Source of the DNA: a virus
Reading direction: 5' to 3' (one strand)
DNA length: 64,000 nucleotides
Virus record (IMG/VR): IMGVR_UViG_3300042868_008205
Span: 1 to 64,000 of that record
The notes beneath the pieces were generated by a model. That model was not told the DNA's origin. It did not search any database and worked only from the letters and a program-made list of their open reading frames with translations. Positions within the stretch are counted from its first letter, which is position 1, and every line of letters begins with the position of its first letter. Of this stretch, positions 36,301-46,016 are shown one piece after another. The position numbers and the translations under genes were made by a program.

Positions 36301-39300
36301 CCTTCTATTATAATCCGCTGGGTTACCATATTTCAAAATAACATCATACTCCATAAAAGATTTTACGGTATTTGAAAATGTTATTAATTGTGTTTGACCA
36401 ACACTATTGAAATATTGTTCATTTGTTAATGAACCATCATTACTATTAATCTCCATTAAATTTCGAAACAAATATTGGAAGTTTTTAAAAAACACATTTG
36501 GGTCTGCTGGCGATACACCAACAGGAACTATAATTTGCGGTCCTAAATCAATATTAGAAATTGGTTTACAGAAATTTAAAAATTCTTGTTCAAGTTTATC
36601 TAAAATACTTTTATCAAAAACCGAAAAGATTTCTTCAATATTAGAATAATCATTATCTATCTTTAATTTAAACGCCGATTGTTGTGTTGTTCCAGTTGTA
36701 ATTTTATTTACATAGGAGTCTGGTTGTGGTTTTGATATTTGAGTATTATTAAAGTATCCATAATTCGATGCTGCCCATAATAATCTAACAGAACCGTTAT
36801 AAATTGAGGGGTTATCCATAAATGGACATACCGATGTTCCATTATTTAAACATTCACTTATCACTTGGTTAATTTGAGTTCCAAATGAAGGAACAACATA
36901 ATATGTTAGACTTGTTGTATTGTTACTTGGAGTACAAGCGGCAGAATTAGTTGTTAAATCAGCAACACCGTTAGGTAAAACAACAGACCATGTTTGAATA
37001 TTTAAATCTTCAGTTGTTGTCGTGGTACCAACCGTGGTACTTGAAACTGCACTCACGTTTGAGGTAGGGAAGTTAAATACTTTTACGCCGCCATCAACAC
37101 TCGCCTGTATTTCAGAATCGGTATACCCACTATACAAATCATAACCATTATAAAATACGTTAAAATCATTAATTACTTTAGGGTAAAAACCTGTTTGTAT
37201 TTTTGTAATATCATTTGATTTGTTTTGTAATGTTATTTCGTTAGGTAATACTCCATCAAATTTAAAAGTATATGTTTTTGTATCTGAACTTAGAATTGGG
37301 TCAAAGTTTGTTTTATAATCAAAATCTTTCCAAACAGAATCTAAAATATCTACATTGGTATTTTTATAAGTTTTATATCTATGCCAAATAGAACCCATCT
37401 TTAAAACCCAAGCAAATGGCATCTTATGAATAGCACCAAACTTCTTAAAACAAGACGCAATATAATCCAAATCACTTGAAGCTGCGTTGGTTTTATATTT
37501 TTCCCTTAATGTTGCTAACGGTAATGAATTAATAAAAAGGTACGCTGCTTGTGTATAGGGGTAAGGGTCGTTTTTTCTCCAATTATAAACCCCATTTTGT
37601 ATTGCATTAACAAAATAAGGTGTATTCAACATTGAGGTTGTTGTTTCAGTTTCAATTATTTTATTTGGTGATAGATAATTTACATATCCTTCGGTTGGTA
37701 CAAAAGATGTTGGGTCTTTTCTTGTATTATAAAAAGCATCTAATTCAAAAGAGTTGGTTATTTCGTTACTTGGATTAGAAACTTTTAAATAAGAAAAATT
37801 AGTAACTGGTCTATTTTTAGTATAATCGTAAATGCTGTTAAAGTTGGCAATAACATTCCTATCCTCAAAAACTGTTAATACATTAGTTGTATTGTACACT
37901 GAGTTGTTAGTACTACTATTACTATCACTCATATTATTTGAAACCCAAGTTGGATTAGTAAACGGATATGTATCTATAATAATTGGGTCGTTTGGTGCGT
38001 TTTTGACTAATTGTAATAATCCGTCTGACTTTGCACTTGTCTGAGGTTCTTTACCTAAATCACTTAAACTTAAAATATTAAAAGAATTTTCTGTTAAATT
38101 TTTAATATATGGTGTAACATAAAAATCTTTAATATAATCTTGATAAGCCCTACCCGTTCCTTGATTAGATATGTTCTCTAAAAAAACTGAATAGTTTTGG
38201 GCGGTAATATTATAATTCTTAAGTTTTAATGTTAAAAATGGTGAACTAACACCTAAGCTAGTAATAATATTATTTGTTTCTGCACTAATAATTAAATTAG
38301 ATAGTTGGTCCAACTGATTTGCATTACCCCTAATAAATCCAGAATAGTTTGAACTTAAGAATTGTCTTTCCCATATCTCATAGAAAAATTTAATCTCTTC
38401 TTTATTAGCATACGCAATTCCTTCTGAAGGATATTCAATTGCATTAAAATTAATAATGTTGGTAGTATTTTGACTATCAATTGGCGATTGAGCTAAAGGT
38501 GGATTAAACTTTTGAGTTAGACCTCTCATATATTCCTCAACAAATTCAACTTCAGGCCACTTATCATAAAGATAACCTTTTGTGACATCAACATTACGAG
38601 GGTCGGCAATATATCTTAATTGAAATCTACCCTTTTTATCTTCAGGGGTTTCAACAAAAAATTGAGGCCAAGGATAAACAGGTATCTTACTATTAACTAA
38701 ACCTTGATTTTCATTTTCCGATTTCTCAGAAATATTAACTTTATCTAAAGAATCCGTACCTTGTGCTGATGAGACGTTATCTAAGATTGCCAGTTGTCTT
38801 ATAGGGTCATATCTTACATTCCAAGCCTTTGTGTGAACTTCATCTAATAAACGAATAAATCCTTCAGCTGAAGCCATAATTACCGCACACATATTTCTTA
38901 CAGTTGGTATAAATCCAAGACCAGATGCCGAATCTTCAAGTTTTCTCGCCAAATCTGCAGATAATGTAGTTTCATATTCTGATAATTTTCTATTTGCCTC
39001 TGTTTCCATATTGGAAATTAAAGTTTTAAAAGTTTCAAAAATATATGCGGACGGCATAATAACATTTATCTTAGTATTTTCAGTACTACTATCGGATACT
39101 TCCTTTACAAGACTAGGTCTAAAAATCTGTTTAAAATATTTGTCAATAGACTGTATGTCCGCGGTTGTTGGCAACAATATACCTGTTTGAGACGTTGTTG
39201 TTTTTTCTACATCAATCTCTGTAAACGATACATCTTTAATCATAGTATTATATGTTATACTATTTTTGATTGGTGTTTGACCTAAATTACCTAAGGTTGG

Positions 39301-40614
39301 GTTTGAAGCCAATAGACTATTAAATTCTGTAACATAAGCATTTAAAAAACTAACCCCTTCTTCTCTTTTTGTCGGATTATCAATAAACTCTTGTTTAAAC
39401 ATATAAACCTCTTGACCACCACCTTTAAGTATTATTGGTTTTGGATTCATATAAATGTTAAACCAAGACTTGGGATTACCATATACTTCGTTAAAGTAAT
39501 TTTTTAGTGTTTCTTTATAAACCCTAATATTTGTCAATGGTTCAACATTAGCTTTGGGATATGTTTCGGCAATTGACTGCTCAAAAGTTTGAAGTTTACT
39601 CATCAATTGAGCTAATGTTAATTCTGGAAAATTAGGACTAATTAATCCTTTAGCCTTATATTCACTATAAACTTCGGCAATTTTTTGATATCCTCTTTCA
39701 GTTACTAACTCCGATGAAACATTATCGTTTGATATAGTAGACTGATTTCCTGATGCTTGGTCTATCAAATTCAATTGGGTTTGTATGGTTGGGCTTCCAC
39801 CGCCTTCAGGTGATGTTGGAGATTTGGAAATATTAAATGTGGTACTATACATGTGAGGAGCAGCAAGTAAATTACCCATTGAAATCTCATTTAAAATATT
39901 AAATTTATATCCAACAAACTCTAATTCAATTTGGTAATTACCACTAAATGTATTAAATCTTGCATTAAATTTTGTAAGATTTAATTGATATCTAATTGCT
40001 TGACCATAATAACCTTTTAACGTTAAATAAAAAGGACAATAAGGTAAGTTAAAAAATGCAGAATATGGTGAGTTATCTCCAAGTTGAAATAATGCTCTAC
40101 CTTGTACGTCTTCTAACGATATTGACACACTTGGAATAAATGAAGTATTTGTTTTTACATTAATACTTGTAATACCTAATAAACCATTGTCCGTCGCTTT
40201 TTCACCAGGGTCAGTAAGACTCATTTTTGAGTACGGACTAGTATTATCATTAGTGTTGATAATTTCTTCTTGCATTTGGTTTACCCCCAAACCATTCTTT
40301 GCTCCCTTACCTGTTAACTCATCATAATACCCTGTTGTTAAATGCGTTTCTTCTGTAGGTCTTAAAAAATTCATTTTAGCAACCGATATAGTTCTAATTC
40401 TATCTTGAGTGGTACCACCAACAGATAACTTAGTTCTTGGTATAACTTCCGCTTCTAAATTGGCAAACATAACCAATTTTTCATGGTCAACTAATCTTTC
40501 CCTAATATTTCCAAAGGCATCAATAGTTTTGTTGGGGTCAACTACAATAATGTTATTATAATCAAATTCCACTAATATGTTACCACTGTTGTCTCCTTGT
40601 ACGTTACCTGCCAT
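33355..40614 (-). CDS. Giant baseplate hub-like protein with IPT/TIG domain (2419 aa)
   Basis: One of the largest virion proteins here. Residues about 160-260 resemble tail hub proteins (GYYGQAIRYQLNLTKFN, then SGNYQIELEFVGYKF). Near 1830-1900, TCQVSCLGNALLQPTMYFNL, then FNGPYFITDVSHVITPGSF and TTFGGVRQ, recall the second hub domain of gp27/gpD-type proteins. Near 2165-2260 is an IPT/TIG Ig-like domain (ILTISPLTGVSGTILTITGV with TNLNVVVPYTN). A short motif TIQTQLNxxDQA recurs near residues 275, 1815 and 2160, marking module borders. It follows the gp53-like gene, where hub components are expected. The hub call is inference from short motifs; the middle is unrecognised. Confidence 0.65.
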   Translation of the reverse strand: MAGNVQGDNSGNILVEFDYNNIIVVDPNKTIDAFGNIRERLVDHEKLVMFANLEAEVIPRTKLSVGGTTQDRIRTISVAKMNFLRPTEETHLTTGYYDELTGKGAKNGLGVNQMQEEIINTNDNTSPYSKMSLTDPGEKATDNGLLGITSINVKTNTSFIPSVSISLEDVQGRALFQLGDNSPYSAFFNLPYCPFYLTLKGYYGQAIRYQLNLTKFNARFNTFSGNYQIELEFVGYKFNILNEISMGNLLAAPHMYSTTFNISKSPTSPEGGGSPTIQTQLNLIDQASGNQSTISNDNVSSELVTERGYQKIAEVYSEYKAKGLISPNFPELTLAQLMSKLQTFEQSIAETYPKANVEPLTNIRVYKETLKNYFNEVYGNPKSWFNIYMNPKPIILKGGGQEVYMFKQEFIDNPTKREEGVSFLNAYVTEFNSLLASNPTLGNLGQTPIKNSITYNTMIKDVSFTEIDVEKTTTSQTGILLPTTADIQSIDKYFKQIFRPSLVKEVSDSSTENTKINVIMPSAYIFETFKTLISNMETEANRKLSEYETTLSADLARKLEDSASGLGFIPTVRNMCAVIMASAEGFIRLLDEVHTKAWNVRYDPIRQLAILDNVSSAQGTDSLDKVNISEKSENENQGLVNSKIPVYPWPQFFVETPEDKKGRFQLRYIADPRNVDVTKGYLYDKWPEVEFVEEYMRGLTQKFNPPLAQSPIDSQNTTNIINFNAIEYPSEGIAYANKEEIKFFYEIWERQFLSSNYSGFIRGNANQLDQLSNLIISAETNNIITSLGVSSPFLTLKLKNYNITAQNYSVFLENISNQGTGRAYQDYIKDFYVTPYIKNLTENSFNILSLSDLGKEPQTSAKSDGLLQLVKNAPNDPIIIDTYPFTNPTWVSNNMSDSNSSTNNSVYNTTNVLTVFEDRNVIANFNSIYDYTKNRPVTNFSYLKVSNPSNEITNSFELDAFYNTRKDPTSFVPTEGYVNYLSPNKIIETETTTSMLNTPYFVNAIQNGVYNWRKNDPYPYTQAAYLFINSLPLATLREKYKTNAASSDLDYIASCFKKFGAIHKMPFAWVLKMGSIWHRYKTYKNTNVDILDSVWKDFDYKTNFDPILSSDTKTYTFKFDGVLPNEITLQNKSNDITKIQTGFYPKVINDFNVFYNGYDLYSGYTDSEIQASVDGGVKVFNFPTSNVSAVSSTTVGTTTTTEDLNIQTWSVVLPNGVADLTTNSAACTPSNNTTSLTYYVVPSFGTQINQVISECLNNGTSVCPFMDNPSIYNGSVRLLWAASNYGYFNNTQISKPQPDSYVNKITTGTTQQSAFKLKIDNDYSNIEEIFSVFDKSILDKLEQEFLNFCKPISNIDLGPQIIVPVGVSPADPNVFFKNFQYLFRNLMEINSNDGSLTNEQYFNSVGQTQLITFSNTVKSFMEYDVILKYGNPADYNRRVMASYIVHVGGNNAIDSPIFFNPYIKNSLPSILNTTSVATSKSNNTVAWRALETEVGFSTITNLQYTDSGSYITDFFIDSNIEFTEANVVLCAPLIKMFATQKLYSPTLTSVEFGTNLQTYLGLTTDFQNIILNGLLTNIRRDLPDQQQLPERTIQTVIDGQQSKVENYEVFKALNDKWVAGSDYTTKTLFEDIMFLDRASRNIGDTIIVDIFDFKNILNENSLNMEMSVFTFMSGFLIKNKFNVMPLPAYVNFYNIQDVDGTTIPQANGQLEFADNMWGTFLNVDYRNSSPKMICFYVGQPSTHLDLPKGNSRFRDDAFELRRASDNPLIEDQTTKKDWAVSNKCVGFNVDIGNRNQGVFYSFQVGMESGKATSETIQTQLNMVDQANGRNVATQNVSLYNLYKQRSYTCQVSCLGNALLQPTMYFNLRHVPMFNGPYFITDVSHVITPGSFQTTFGGVRQGIYNLPSIDSFLQSINQNLLTKVEAIIKNRKDSVTAKAITNVNKSKYVSQVGDSTAAAQNSCSSNLAVAYETWGDAQSSVTTSINQTEFVTELQKKTLNPQLQVLIYLICYAKTFNTGKFYGYNNNYANITLTTDYGTNSNYFSNKKYSCVNISNSTDKPTSQPVANFDNIGKFFDFMISKLSSNVDRVYNTTTGLGLTKYYVCYWPVSNVSEDYFDSHISEYTKLQSTFDKGFKSAGDAGLNVDSAGQLKTQTTRNSQTIQQQLNTVNQSSNCLPPRILTISPLTGVSGTILTITGVDFENITGITINNVLTTTGITVNSSTNLNVVVPYTNNGLTNAQKNLIIVSGVNGIGRSVTLFTYDPAQVTPVPKNSKNTNTQPQQTGPVTLIGETEILIRDLTGKLTVSVNPQAAALNTWTLEQNVDMIVAVFDTSIVNNVRRETINRSVPLVISNYVSGNVFTITRNDVADILINNPVPEFKTNFLKDGQTVDIQFIVTAVPTNKTLNPQNVPQTFNFKFI

Positions 40615-40927
40615 AATAATAGAAATAGTTTGTTAAAGATGTTTTATAATCTTGTAATGAAGGTAGTAGAGGATAAGGAATAATCAATACCGCACCATCA
40701 TATATGTTATTCTCTAAACCTCCAAATTCGGGGTTTGCTTGTAATATTAACCATCCAAAATAAGGTGAGTTGTAGAACTCTTGAGAAACAACATCTAATC
40801 TACTTCTAGCAACTTTATAGATATAAGTTTTGTCAGTTGTTTTTTGTGGTAATTGTACAAAAGGTACTACAGTTTGTTCACCGTTAATTAAGAAGTCACT
40901 ATATCTATTCCAATATTGATATGCCAT
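40604..40927 (-). CDS. Baseplate wedge protein, gp53/LysM-like (107 aa)
   Basis: A small protein with a LysM-like half: SRLDVVSQEFYNSPYFGWLI, then LQANPEFG and IYDGAVLIIPYPL, the pattern of T4 gp53 and tail protein X-type LysM baseplate proteins. T4 gp53 is 196 residues, so this is a short form that keeps mainly the LysM-like core. gp53 clamps the gp6-gp25 wedge core. It overlaps the 2419-residue gene by 11 bases and begins in TAATG with the end of the 1680-residue gene, so all three are translationally coupled. Confidence 0.75.
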   Translation of the reverse strand: MAYQYWNRYSDFLINGEQTVVPFVQLPQKTTDKTYIYKVARSRLDVVSQEFYNSPYFGWLILQANPEFGGLENNIYDGAVLIIPYPLLPSLQDYKTSLTNYFYYYGR

Positions 40928-43900
40928 TAGTTAAGTTTTGCTTTAGATATGAATACGTCTGTAGAATTTTCATCGTTCCACGTTTTATTGTTTGTATTTT
41001 GGTTTGCCGTGGCACCTAAACCTTTTATTAATTTTTGTTGTGAGTCGGTATTTGCACCTACAGTAGTATAAGTAAAGGTTCTTTTCTTTTTAAGAGTAAA
41101 TGGAGTGTATTTTAAGAAAGTTTTTAATCTATCTTTTTCCATAACATTCTCAATGAAATCTTTAGTAATCGCATTCTCTTCATCGAATACGGGTTTAACC
41201 GCTACCCTATCTTTATTACCGTCTTTCCAATATTCATCAAACTTTTTACTAATATATTTATTGTCAGCTTTATTAAATAAATCTGAATTGTCAATAACAT
41301 TTTTAATTAATGCATCTTTAAATGTCGCATATTTTGTGGCGTCAGTAATATTGTCTGAAATAATCATGTAAACTCTTCTAAAAATACGACCTTTATTAGT
41401 ATCACCAAATAATGAGTTTTTACTAAACGGTATAAAAACATCTTTAGTTTTAACGGTATTTGGTTCTTTAAAAACTAAGGTTCCTGTAAATCCAGTTCCT
41501 TTGTAAACAAAACTAGTTGCACTCCAAATAATTGTATTAAAATCGGTTATACCACTACTAATTACGCCAACATCATTCTTAAGTTCATCAAAAGTATTTG
41601 TTACTCCTTCAGAACTTGGGTTAACTTCTGTAGTTCCTGATATAAGATAAGAAACCACTTTACCATCTTTTATTTGATATCCATCGGTTCCTGTACCAGG
41701 ATATGCTGGTACCGTATATGTTATAGTATTTACCCTTCCAATATATCCTATATAACTTTGTTGAACGGCAACCATACCATTTGCAATGTTAGTTACCGCA
41801 TTTTGAAATACACTTTTTTTATTTTTAACAAAATTTAAATAATTATCTTTAACTTGGTTAATCAGACGATTTGTAAAATCATTTTTATTTTCTTTTAGAA
41901 ACTCAATAAACCCTTCATTTTCATTTTCAATATCCTCAATTAATTGAGTGAATATTTCATCAGTTCTTTTTTCTAAATTATATGGTTTACCAAATAAAAC
42001 TGTATCGGTTGCTTTAGTTTGTAAAAACTCACCATCTTGATACGTTCTTTCCATCATCCATTGTTGACGAACCGCATTATTATATTGACTTAAAGCTTCT
42101 TTGTTTTTATTAACAACATTGGTAAAATATGTTTGAGTCTCTTCAACAACTTTATCCATGAATATATTATAGTTAATCGTACCTGTTTGACTAGTACCAC
42201 TTGCAATATTGCTTGTAACGGCACCAATTGTCGAATTATTATTTTGACCATTTTGAACCGCCGCCTGATTTAAAGTTGGAGGTTGAACACCATTTTCAAT
42301 TGCATATTTTAAGAAATCTTTGTCAATTACTTTATAACTTAAATCTGTTGCATCAGCCCTATCATCATACATTTCAGTGTTTGCATAATAATTAAACGTT
42401 AACGCATTTTGTAATCTGTCCACAGATTCTTTTAATCCACTACCTCCAACAAAATCAAAAGATAAAGTTACGTTAGCAATCATTGGTTGTACACCAATAC
42501 CTTCAGGGTTAAGGTCTAAATCCTCGTATGCTAAAGTTAATCCTTTTGGGATAATTTTTGTATTATAAAAATCTCCAACCCTTAGAACTAATACGGGTGG
42601 TGCCCCAAATGATGTGTTTGTTGCGTTTTCATAATCATTAGTTATTTTACCATTAACCGTTTTAACCGTAGGTATTGTATCACCAGGTCTCATACATTGT
42701 TGTAAGAAAGTTAATCTTGAATTAAGACCTTCAGGTGTGATTGAATGGAATGCTGGTTGAAAGAATTTTAACTTATCTCTAAGGTTATCATAAACCATAG
42801 GAGTGTCTTGTTTAATTGTTTCAAAATAATCACATTCTGATAATAATGACCTTAAAACTCGTTTACTAATATTATCTCTACTAACAACTTGAGTTTCAAG
42901 GGTGTTTTGCGTTTCTGTGGTTGTAACAACTGTACCAACTAACTTAGGTGGTATTATTGGGGCAGGAGGACTATAAAAATCAATCGTATCAATAAAGGCT
43001 CTTCTACATGCCATTGCATTTGTTGTATATATCTCTTTACTCTTTTTTTGACTATCACTATCAGTACAAGTTACAACTTTTTTTGGAAAGAATTCCGTTG
43101 TTTTAGTATCATATGATAATGGTTGAGCACTTTCACCTAAAGCACCACCAACTTTAACTATTAATCTTTGTGGTGTACCTGTAACATATTTAGTTAATTT
43201 TGTATTACCTGTTATAAATGTAATTGCAGAATCAATTCTTCTTCCAGATAACGCTATATTATATTCGTTTGTCGCAGCAGCAGATGCATTAGCATTAATT
43301 ACAATTGTAATTATTCCTGTAAGGTTATTAGTAAGTTGTTTATCTATTTCATCTATTAATTCCCCAAACTTTTTTTTGTTTGGAATTATAACACTATCAA
43401 AAAATGATGTTGTCTGTTCTGCAGTATTAGGAGATTGGTCTTTATAATATGTTTTTGTTTGTTCGCTAACATATATGTCATAAAGACTGTCATAATCCAC
43501 GCTAGTTTTTGCTGGAATATCGTTGTCAAAATAAAGTCCCATTTGTTCATAACCATTAAAGATTGTATTAATAGACTCACCATCACTTGATACTTGGGCG
43601 GAATTATCTAACCCTTTAAGACTATATTCTATTTGTTCTTTAGTTAGTTCTTTTGAAGTTATTGCTTGTTGTAGTTGAAATAAATCATTTGGACTAATTG
43701 TGTAATATTTTTTAGCAAGTTCATATAAATCGTATTTTCTACATCCTGCAAAGAATGATTCTAAAATACTATCAATTCTAACTTTATTTGTTTCATTACC
43801 CAATACTTTATTAACAATTACATTCAAGACAGATGGATGGTCAACCACTATTTTCCAAGTTAAACTACCTGACCTACTTGTATTTTTATAAGTATAAATT

Positions 43901-45969
43901 GGCTCTGGCCTTCCAATAAAATCACTTTGATTCCAATTGGGGGTTACAGTTTCGCTAAAAACTAATCCGTATGGTGGGAACCACATAACTCTACCGCCAT
44001 TAGGTCCTCTTTCACAAACAGGTAAATCAGATACCGCAAAACCAGGCGTGTTTGAGGTTACCCAAGCTAAATTCTCAATTGAGAACATATATTTTTTAGC
44101 GTAAGCGGTATCATAACTTCCAATTAAATTGGTTGAATCTTGTCCTCCTTCTTGTTTGTTTGGTGCAATATTAAGGTTATATGTTTTATCTAATACTGAA
44201 TATGAGAATCTTCTACCTTCTGTAACAACTCCATCTTGTTTTTGTAAGTCATTATATTGTAAATAAGGAGTATCTTTAGCAAATACTCTACAATATTCAG
44301 TTCCAACTTCTTGTCCAATAGAACCAACATAACTTAATACTCTTGAACCTTTGGTTATTTCTTTATAACCATCGTGGAATACTTTACTAACTTGGTCAAT
44401 TGCATTACCAACGTGTTGTAATCTTTTACCTCCTTCAGGTTGACTATTAATAATTCTTTGAGTATCATCTAAGATTGAACCTTCTTTAAAAGTTCTTTCA
44501 GTTGACTCTGTTGTATTGTATGATGATGGTTTAAAATCAGAATCTTCTCCAGTAATTTCTCCACCAACACCTACCTTCTTTCCTGCATTACCTTTGTATT
44601 TTGGTGAAACCCATGTGAAACCACCTTCAATACCACCACCATTACTATAGGTAGGACCATTAGCACCTAAACGAATATCCTTACTTGGACCTTCATATAA
44701 TTGAGCTAATTCGTGTGGACCATAAACAGGTGATTGTTGTTCATTACCAAACGCATCAACAGGTAATGCTCTACTTGGAGAGAATACTCTTGACGGGTCA
44801 GATGATATTGAACCAACATAAAAATTAGAATTATTTGTACTTGTACCAACAATTGCTCCACCTAATCTATCAAGTAATGTTCTATCATAATCAGGTTTGT
44901 ATTTGTTGTAATTTATGTTTTTCCATAAAATAGATTTTTGACCTTGACCTGTATTATTATAAAATATTTGAGAACCTGTCTTACCCGCACCTAATAATTT
45001 ATTTACGAAATTACCTACAGCTGAAAGCGGATTAGCCAACAAAGATTGTTGTATTGTCGTTGGTGAAGGAGGATTAATATTAGGGTCAAAATATGAACCA
45101 GGTATTAATGAAAACGGAATAACACTACCACCTAATCTAAGTAAGAAGTCGGCGGATGCGGTTATTGGATTTGAAGGTACTGTAATCTGATAGTTAGGTT
45201 CGATTAACGGAACCCTACCTGTTAAAATGTTAGTAACATTAGTACTACTATTAACATTTAATATATTTGCTCGTCCAAGTGTTCGTCTTAATGTTTCTCT
45301 ACCAATTCTATCTTCAAATTCTTTTTTAAGTGTCTTTGCACCTAATCTTGCTATAAAGGAATCACTACTTAATAATCCATTACTACCCGTTGGGTCTGGA
45401 TTTAATAAAATTGATAATGGAGTATATGATGAAGAATTAAATGTTGTTGGGTAAGGTTGGGAAGTATATAAATTTCTTGTACCTCCAGGAATTGAATTTG
45501 AAACTACGTCTAATTGGTCAAAAAATATACCAGCATCTAAATCTATTAAATTAGCATTTGAACCTTGACTACCAATTGGACCATAAACATTAAGACCTAA
45601 ATATGGACGAACGTTATTACCCCATCCAACAAATGCTGACCTGTTAGCTTGGTTTATAATATAGGCATCTTGTTGACCTGGTCCATATTCACCTTGATTT
45701 GAAAATGCGTTAGTTAATCCATTTGGGTCTGGAACTTGTTTAAATCCCCCATCCGAACCCCATCTATTTAATGGATATAAACCATTTGCAAATGTTGGGT
45801 TATCTATTAATCCATCAGGACTATCAATAACCGCTAAGTCGGATTGAATTACCTCATATGTGATTGGGGGCGTAGCTTTATATGGAGATTTAGCATATGG
45901 TACCAAATTTCTTGTTATAAGTTTTTTTCTAAAAACTTCGCTGCTAATATAATCTAACGGACTTGCCAT
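40927..45969 (-). CDS. Giant tail/baseplate protein with degenerate OmpA-like domain (1680 aa)
   Basis: Lies directly after the tape measure gene, the place of T4 gp48/gp54 tail-tube initiation proteins, but is far larger. Residues about 620-720 contain SETVTPNWNQSDFIGRPEPI with YTYKNTSRSGSLTWKIVVDHP, a pattern of large phage tail proteins. Residues about 863-1000 resemble an OmpA-type peptidoglycan-binding domain: ITIVINANASAAATNEYNIA with LSGRRIDSAITFI, then VKVGGALGESAQPLS and ACRRAFIDTI. The Asp of the usual GHTD motif is absent. C-terminal parts are helical, then beta-rich. A TATTTATA motif lies 12 bases before the ATG. The exact role is unknown; a baseplate structural role is likely. 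Confidence 0.68.
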   Translation of the reverse strand: MASPLDYISSEVFRKKLITRNLVPYAKSPYKATPPITYEVIQSDLAVIDSPDGLIDNPTFANGLYPLNRWGSDGGFKQVPDPNGLTNAFSNQGEYGPGQQDAYIINQANRSAFVGWGNNVRPYLGLNVYGPIGSQGSNANLIDLDAGIFFDQLDVVSNSIPGGTRNLYTSQPYPTTFNSSSYTPLSILLNPDPTGSNGLLSSDSFIARLGAKTLKKEFEDRIGRETLRRTLGRANILNVNSSTNVTNILTGRVPLIEPNYQITVPSNPITASADFLLRLGGSVIPFSLIPGSYFDPNINPPSPTTIQQSLLANPLSAVGNFVNKLLGAGKTGSQIFYNNTGQGQKSILWKNINYNKYKPDYDRTLLDRLGGAIVGTSTNNSNFYVGSISSDPSRVFSPSRALPVDAFGNEQQSPVYGPHELAQLYEGPSKDIRLGANGPTYSNGGGIEGGFTWVSPKYKGNAGKKVGVGGEITGEDSDFKPSSYNTTESTERTFKEGSILDDTQRIINSQPEGGKRLQHVGNAIDQVSKVFHDGYKEITKGSRVLSYVGSIGQEVGTEYCRVFAKDTPYLQYNDLQKQDGVVTEGRRFSYSVLDKTYNLNIAPNKQEGGQDSTNLIGSYDTAYAKKYMFSIENLAWVTSNTPGFAVSDLPVCERGPNGGRVMWFPPYGLVFSETVTPNWNQSDFIGRPEPIYTYKNTSRSGSLTWKIVVDHPSVLNVIVNKVLGNETNKVRIDSILESFFAGCRKYDLYELAKKYYTISPNDLFQLQQAITSKELTKEQIEYSLKGLDNSAQVSSDGESINTIFNGYEQMGLYFDNDIPAKTSVDYDSLYDIYVSEQTKTYYKDQSPNTAEQTTSFFDSVIIPNKKKFGELIDEIDKQLTNNLTGIITIVINANASAAATNEYNIALSGRRIDSAITFITGNTKLTKYVTGTPQRLIVKVGGALGESAQPLSYDTKTTEFFPKKVVTCTDSDSQKKSKEIYTTNAMACRRAFIDTIDFYSPPAPIIPPKLVGTVVTTTETQNTLETQVVSRDNISKRVLRSLLSECDYFETIKQDTPMVYDNLRDKLKFFQPAFHSITPEGLNSRLTFLQQCMRPGDTIPTVKTVNGKITNDYENATNTSFGAPPVLVLRVGDFYNTKIIPKGLTLAYEDLDLNPEGIGVQPMIANVTLSFDFVGGSGLKESVDRLQNALTFNYYANTEMYDDRADATDLSYKVIDKDFLKYAIENGVQPPTLNQAAVQNGQNNNSTIGAVTSNIASGTSQTGTINYNIFMDKVVEETQTYFTNVVNKNKEALSQYNNAVRQQWMMERTYQDGEFLQTKATDTVLFGKPYNLEKRTDEIFTQLIEDIENENEGFIEFLKENKNDFTNRLINQVKDNYLNFVKNKKSVFQNAVTNIANGMVAVQQSYIGYIGRVNTITYTVPAYPGTGTDGYQIKDGKVVSYLISGTTEVNPSSEGVTNTFDELKNDVGVISSGITDFNTIIWSATSFVYKGTGFTGTLVFKEPNTVKTKDVFIPFSKNSLFGDTNKGRIFRRVYMIISDNITDATKYATFKDALIKNVIDNSDLFNKADNKYISKKFDEYWKDGNKDRVAVKPVFDEENAITKDFIENVMEKDRLKTFLKYTPFTLKKKRTFTYTTVGANTDSQQKLIKGLGATANQNTNNKTWNDENSTDVFISKAKLN

Positions 45970-45981
45970 TTATGTTTTATC

Positions 45982-45989
45982 TATAAATA
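45982..45989 (-). promoter_or_regulatory. Late-promoter-like motif TATTTATA
   Basis: Exact coding-strand copy within the palindrome ATCTATTTATAGAT, 12 bases before the ATG at 45969. Confidence 0.5.
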
Positions 45990-46016
45990 GATTGATGACT
46001 TTTTTTTATGAATTAT

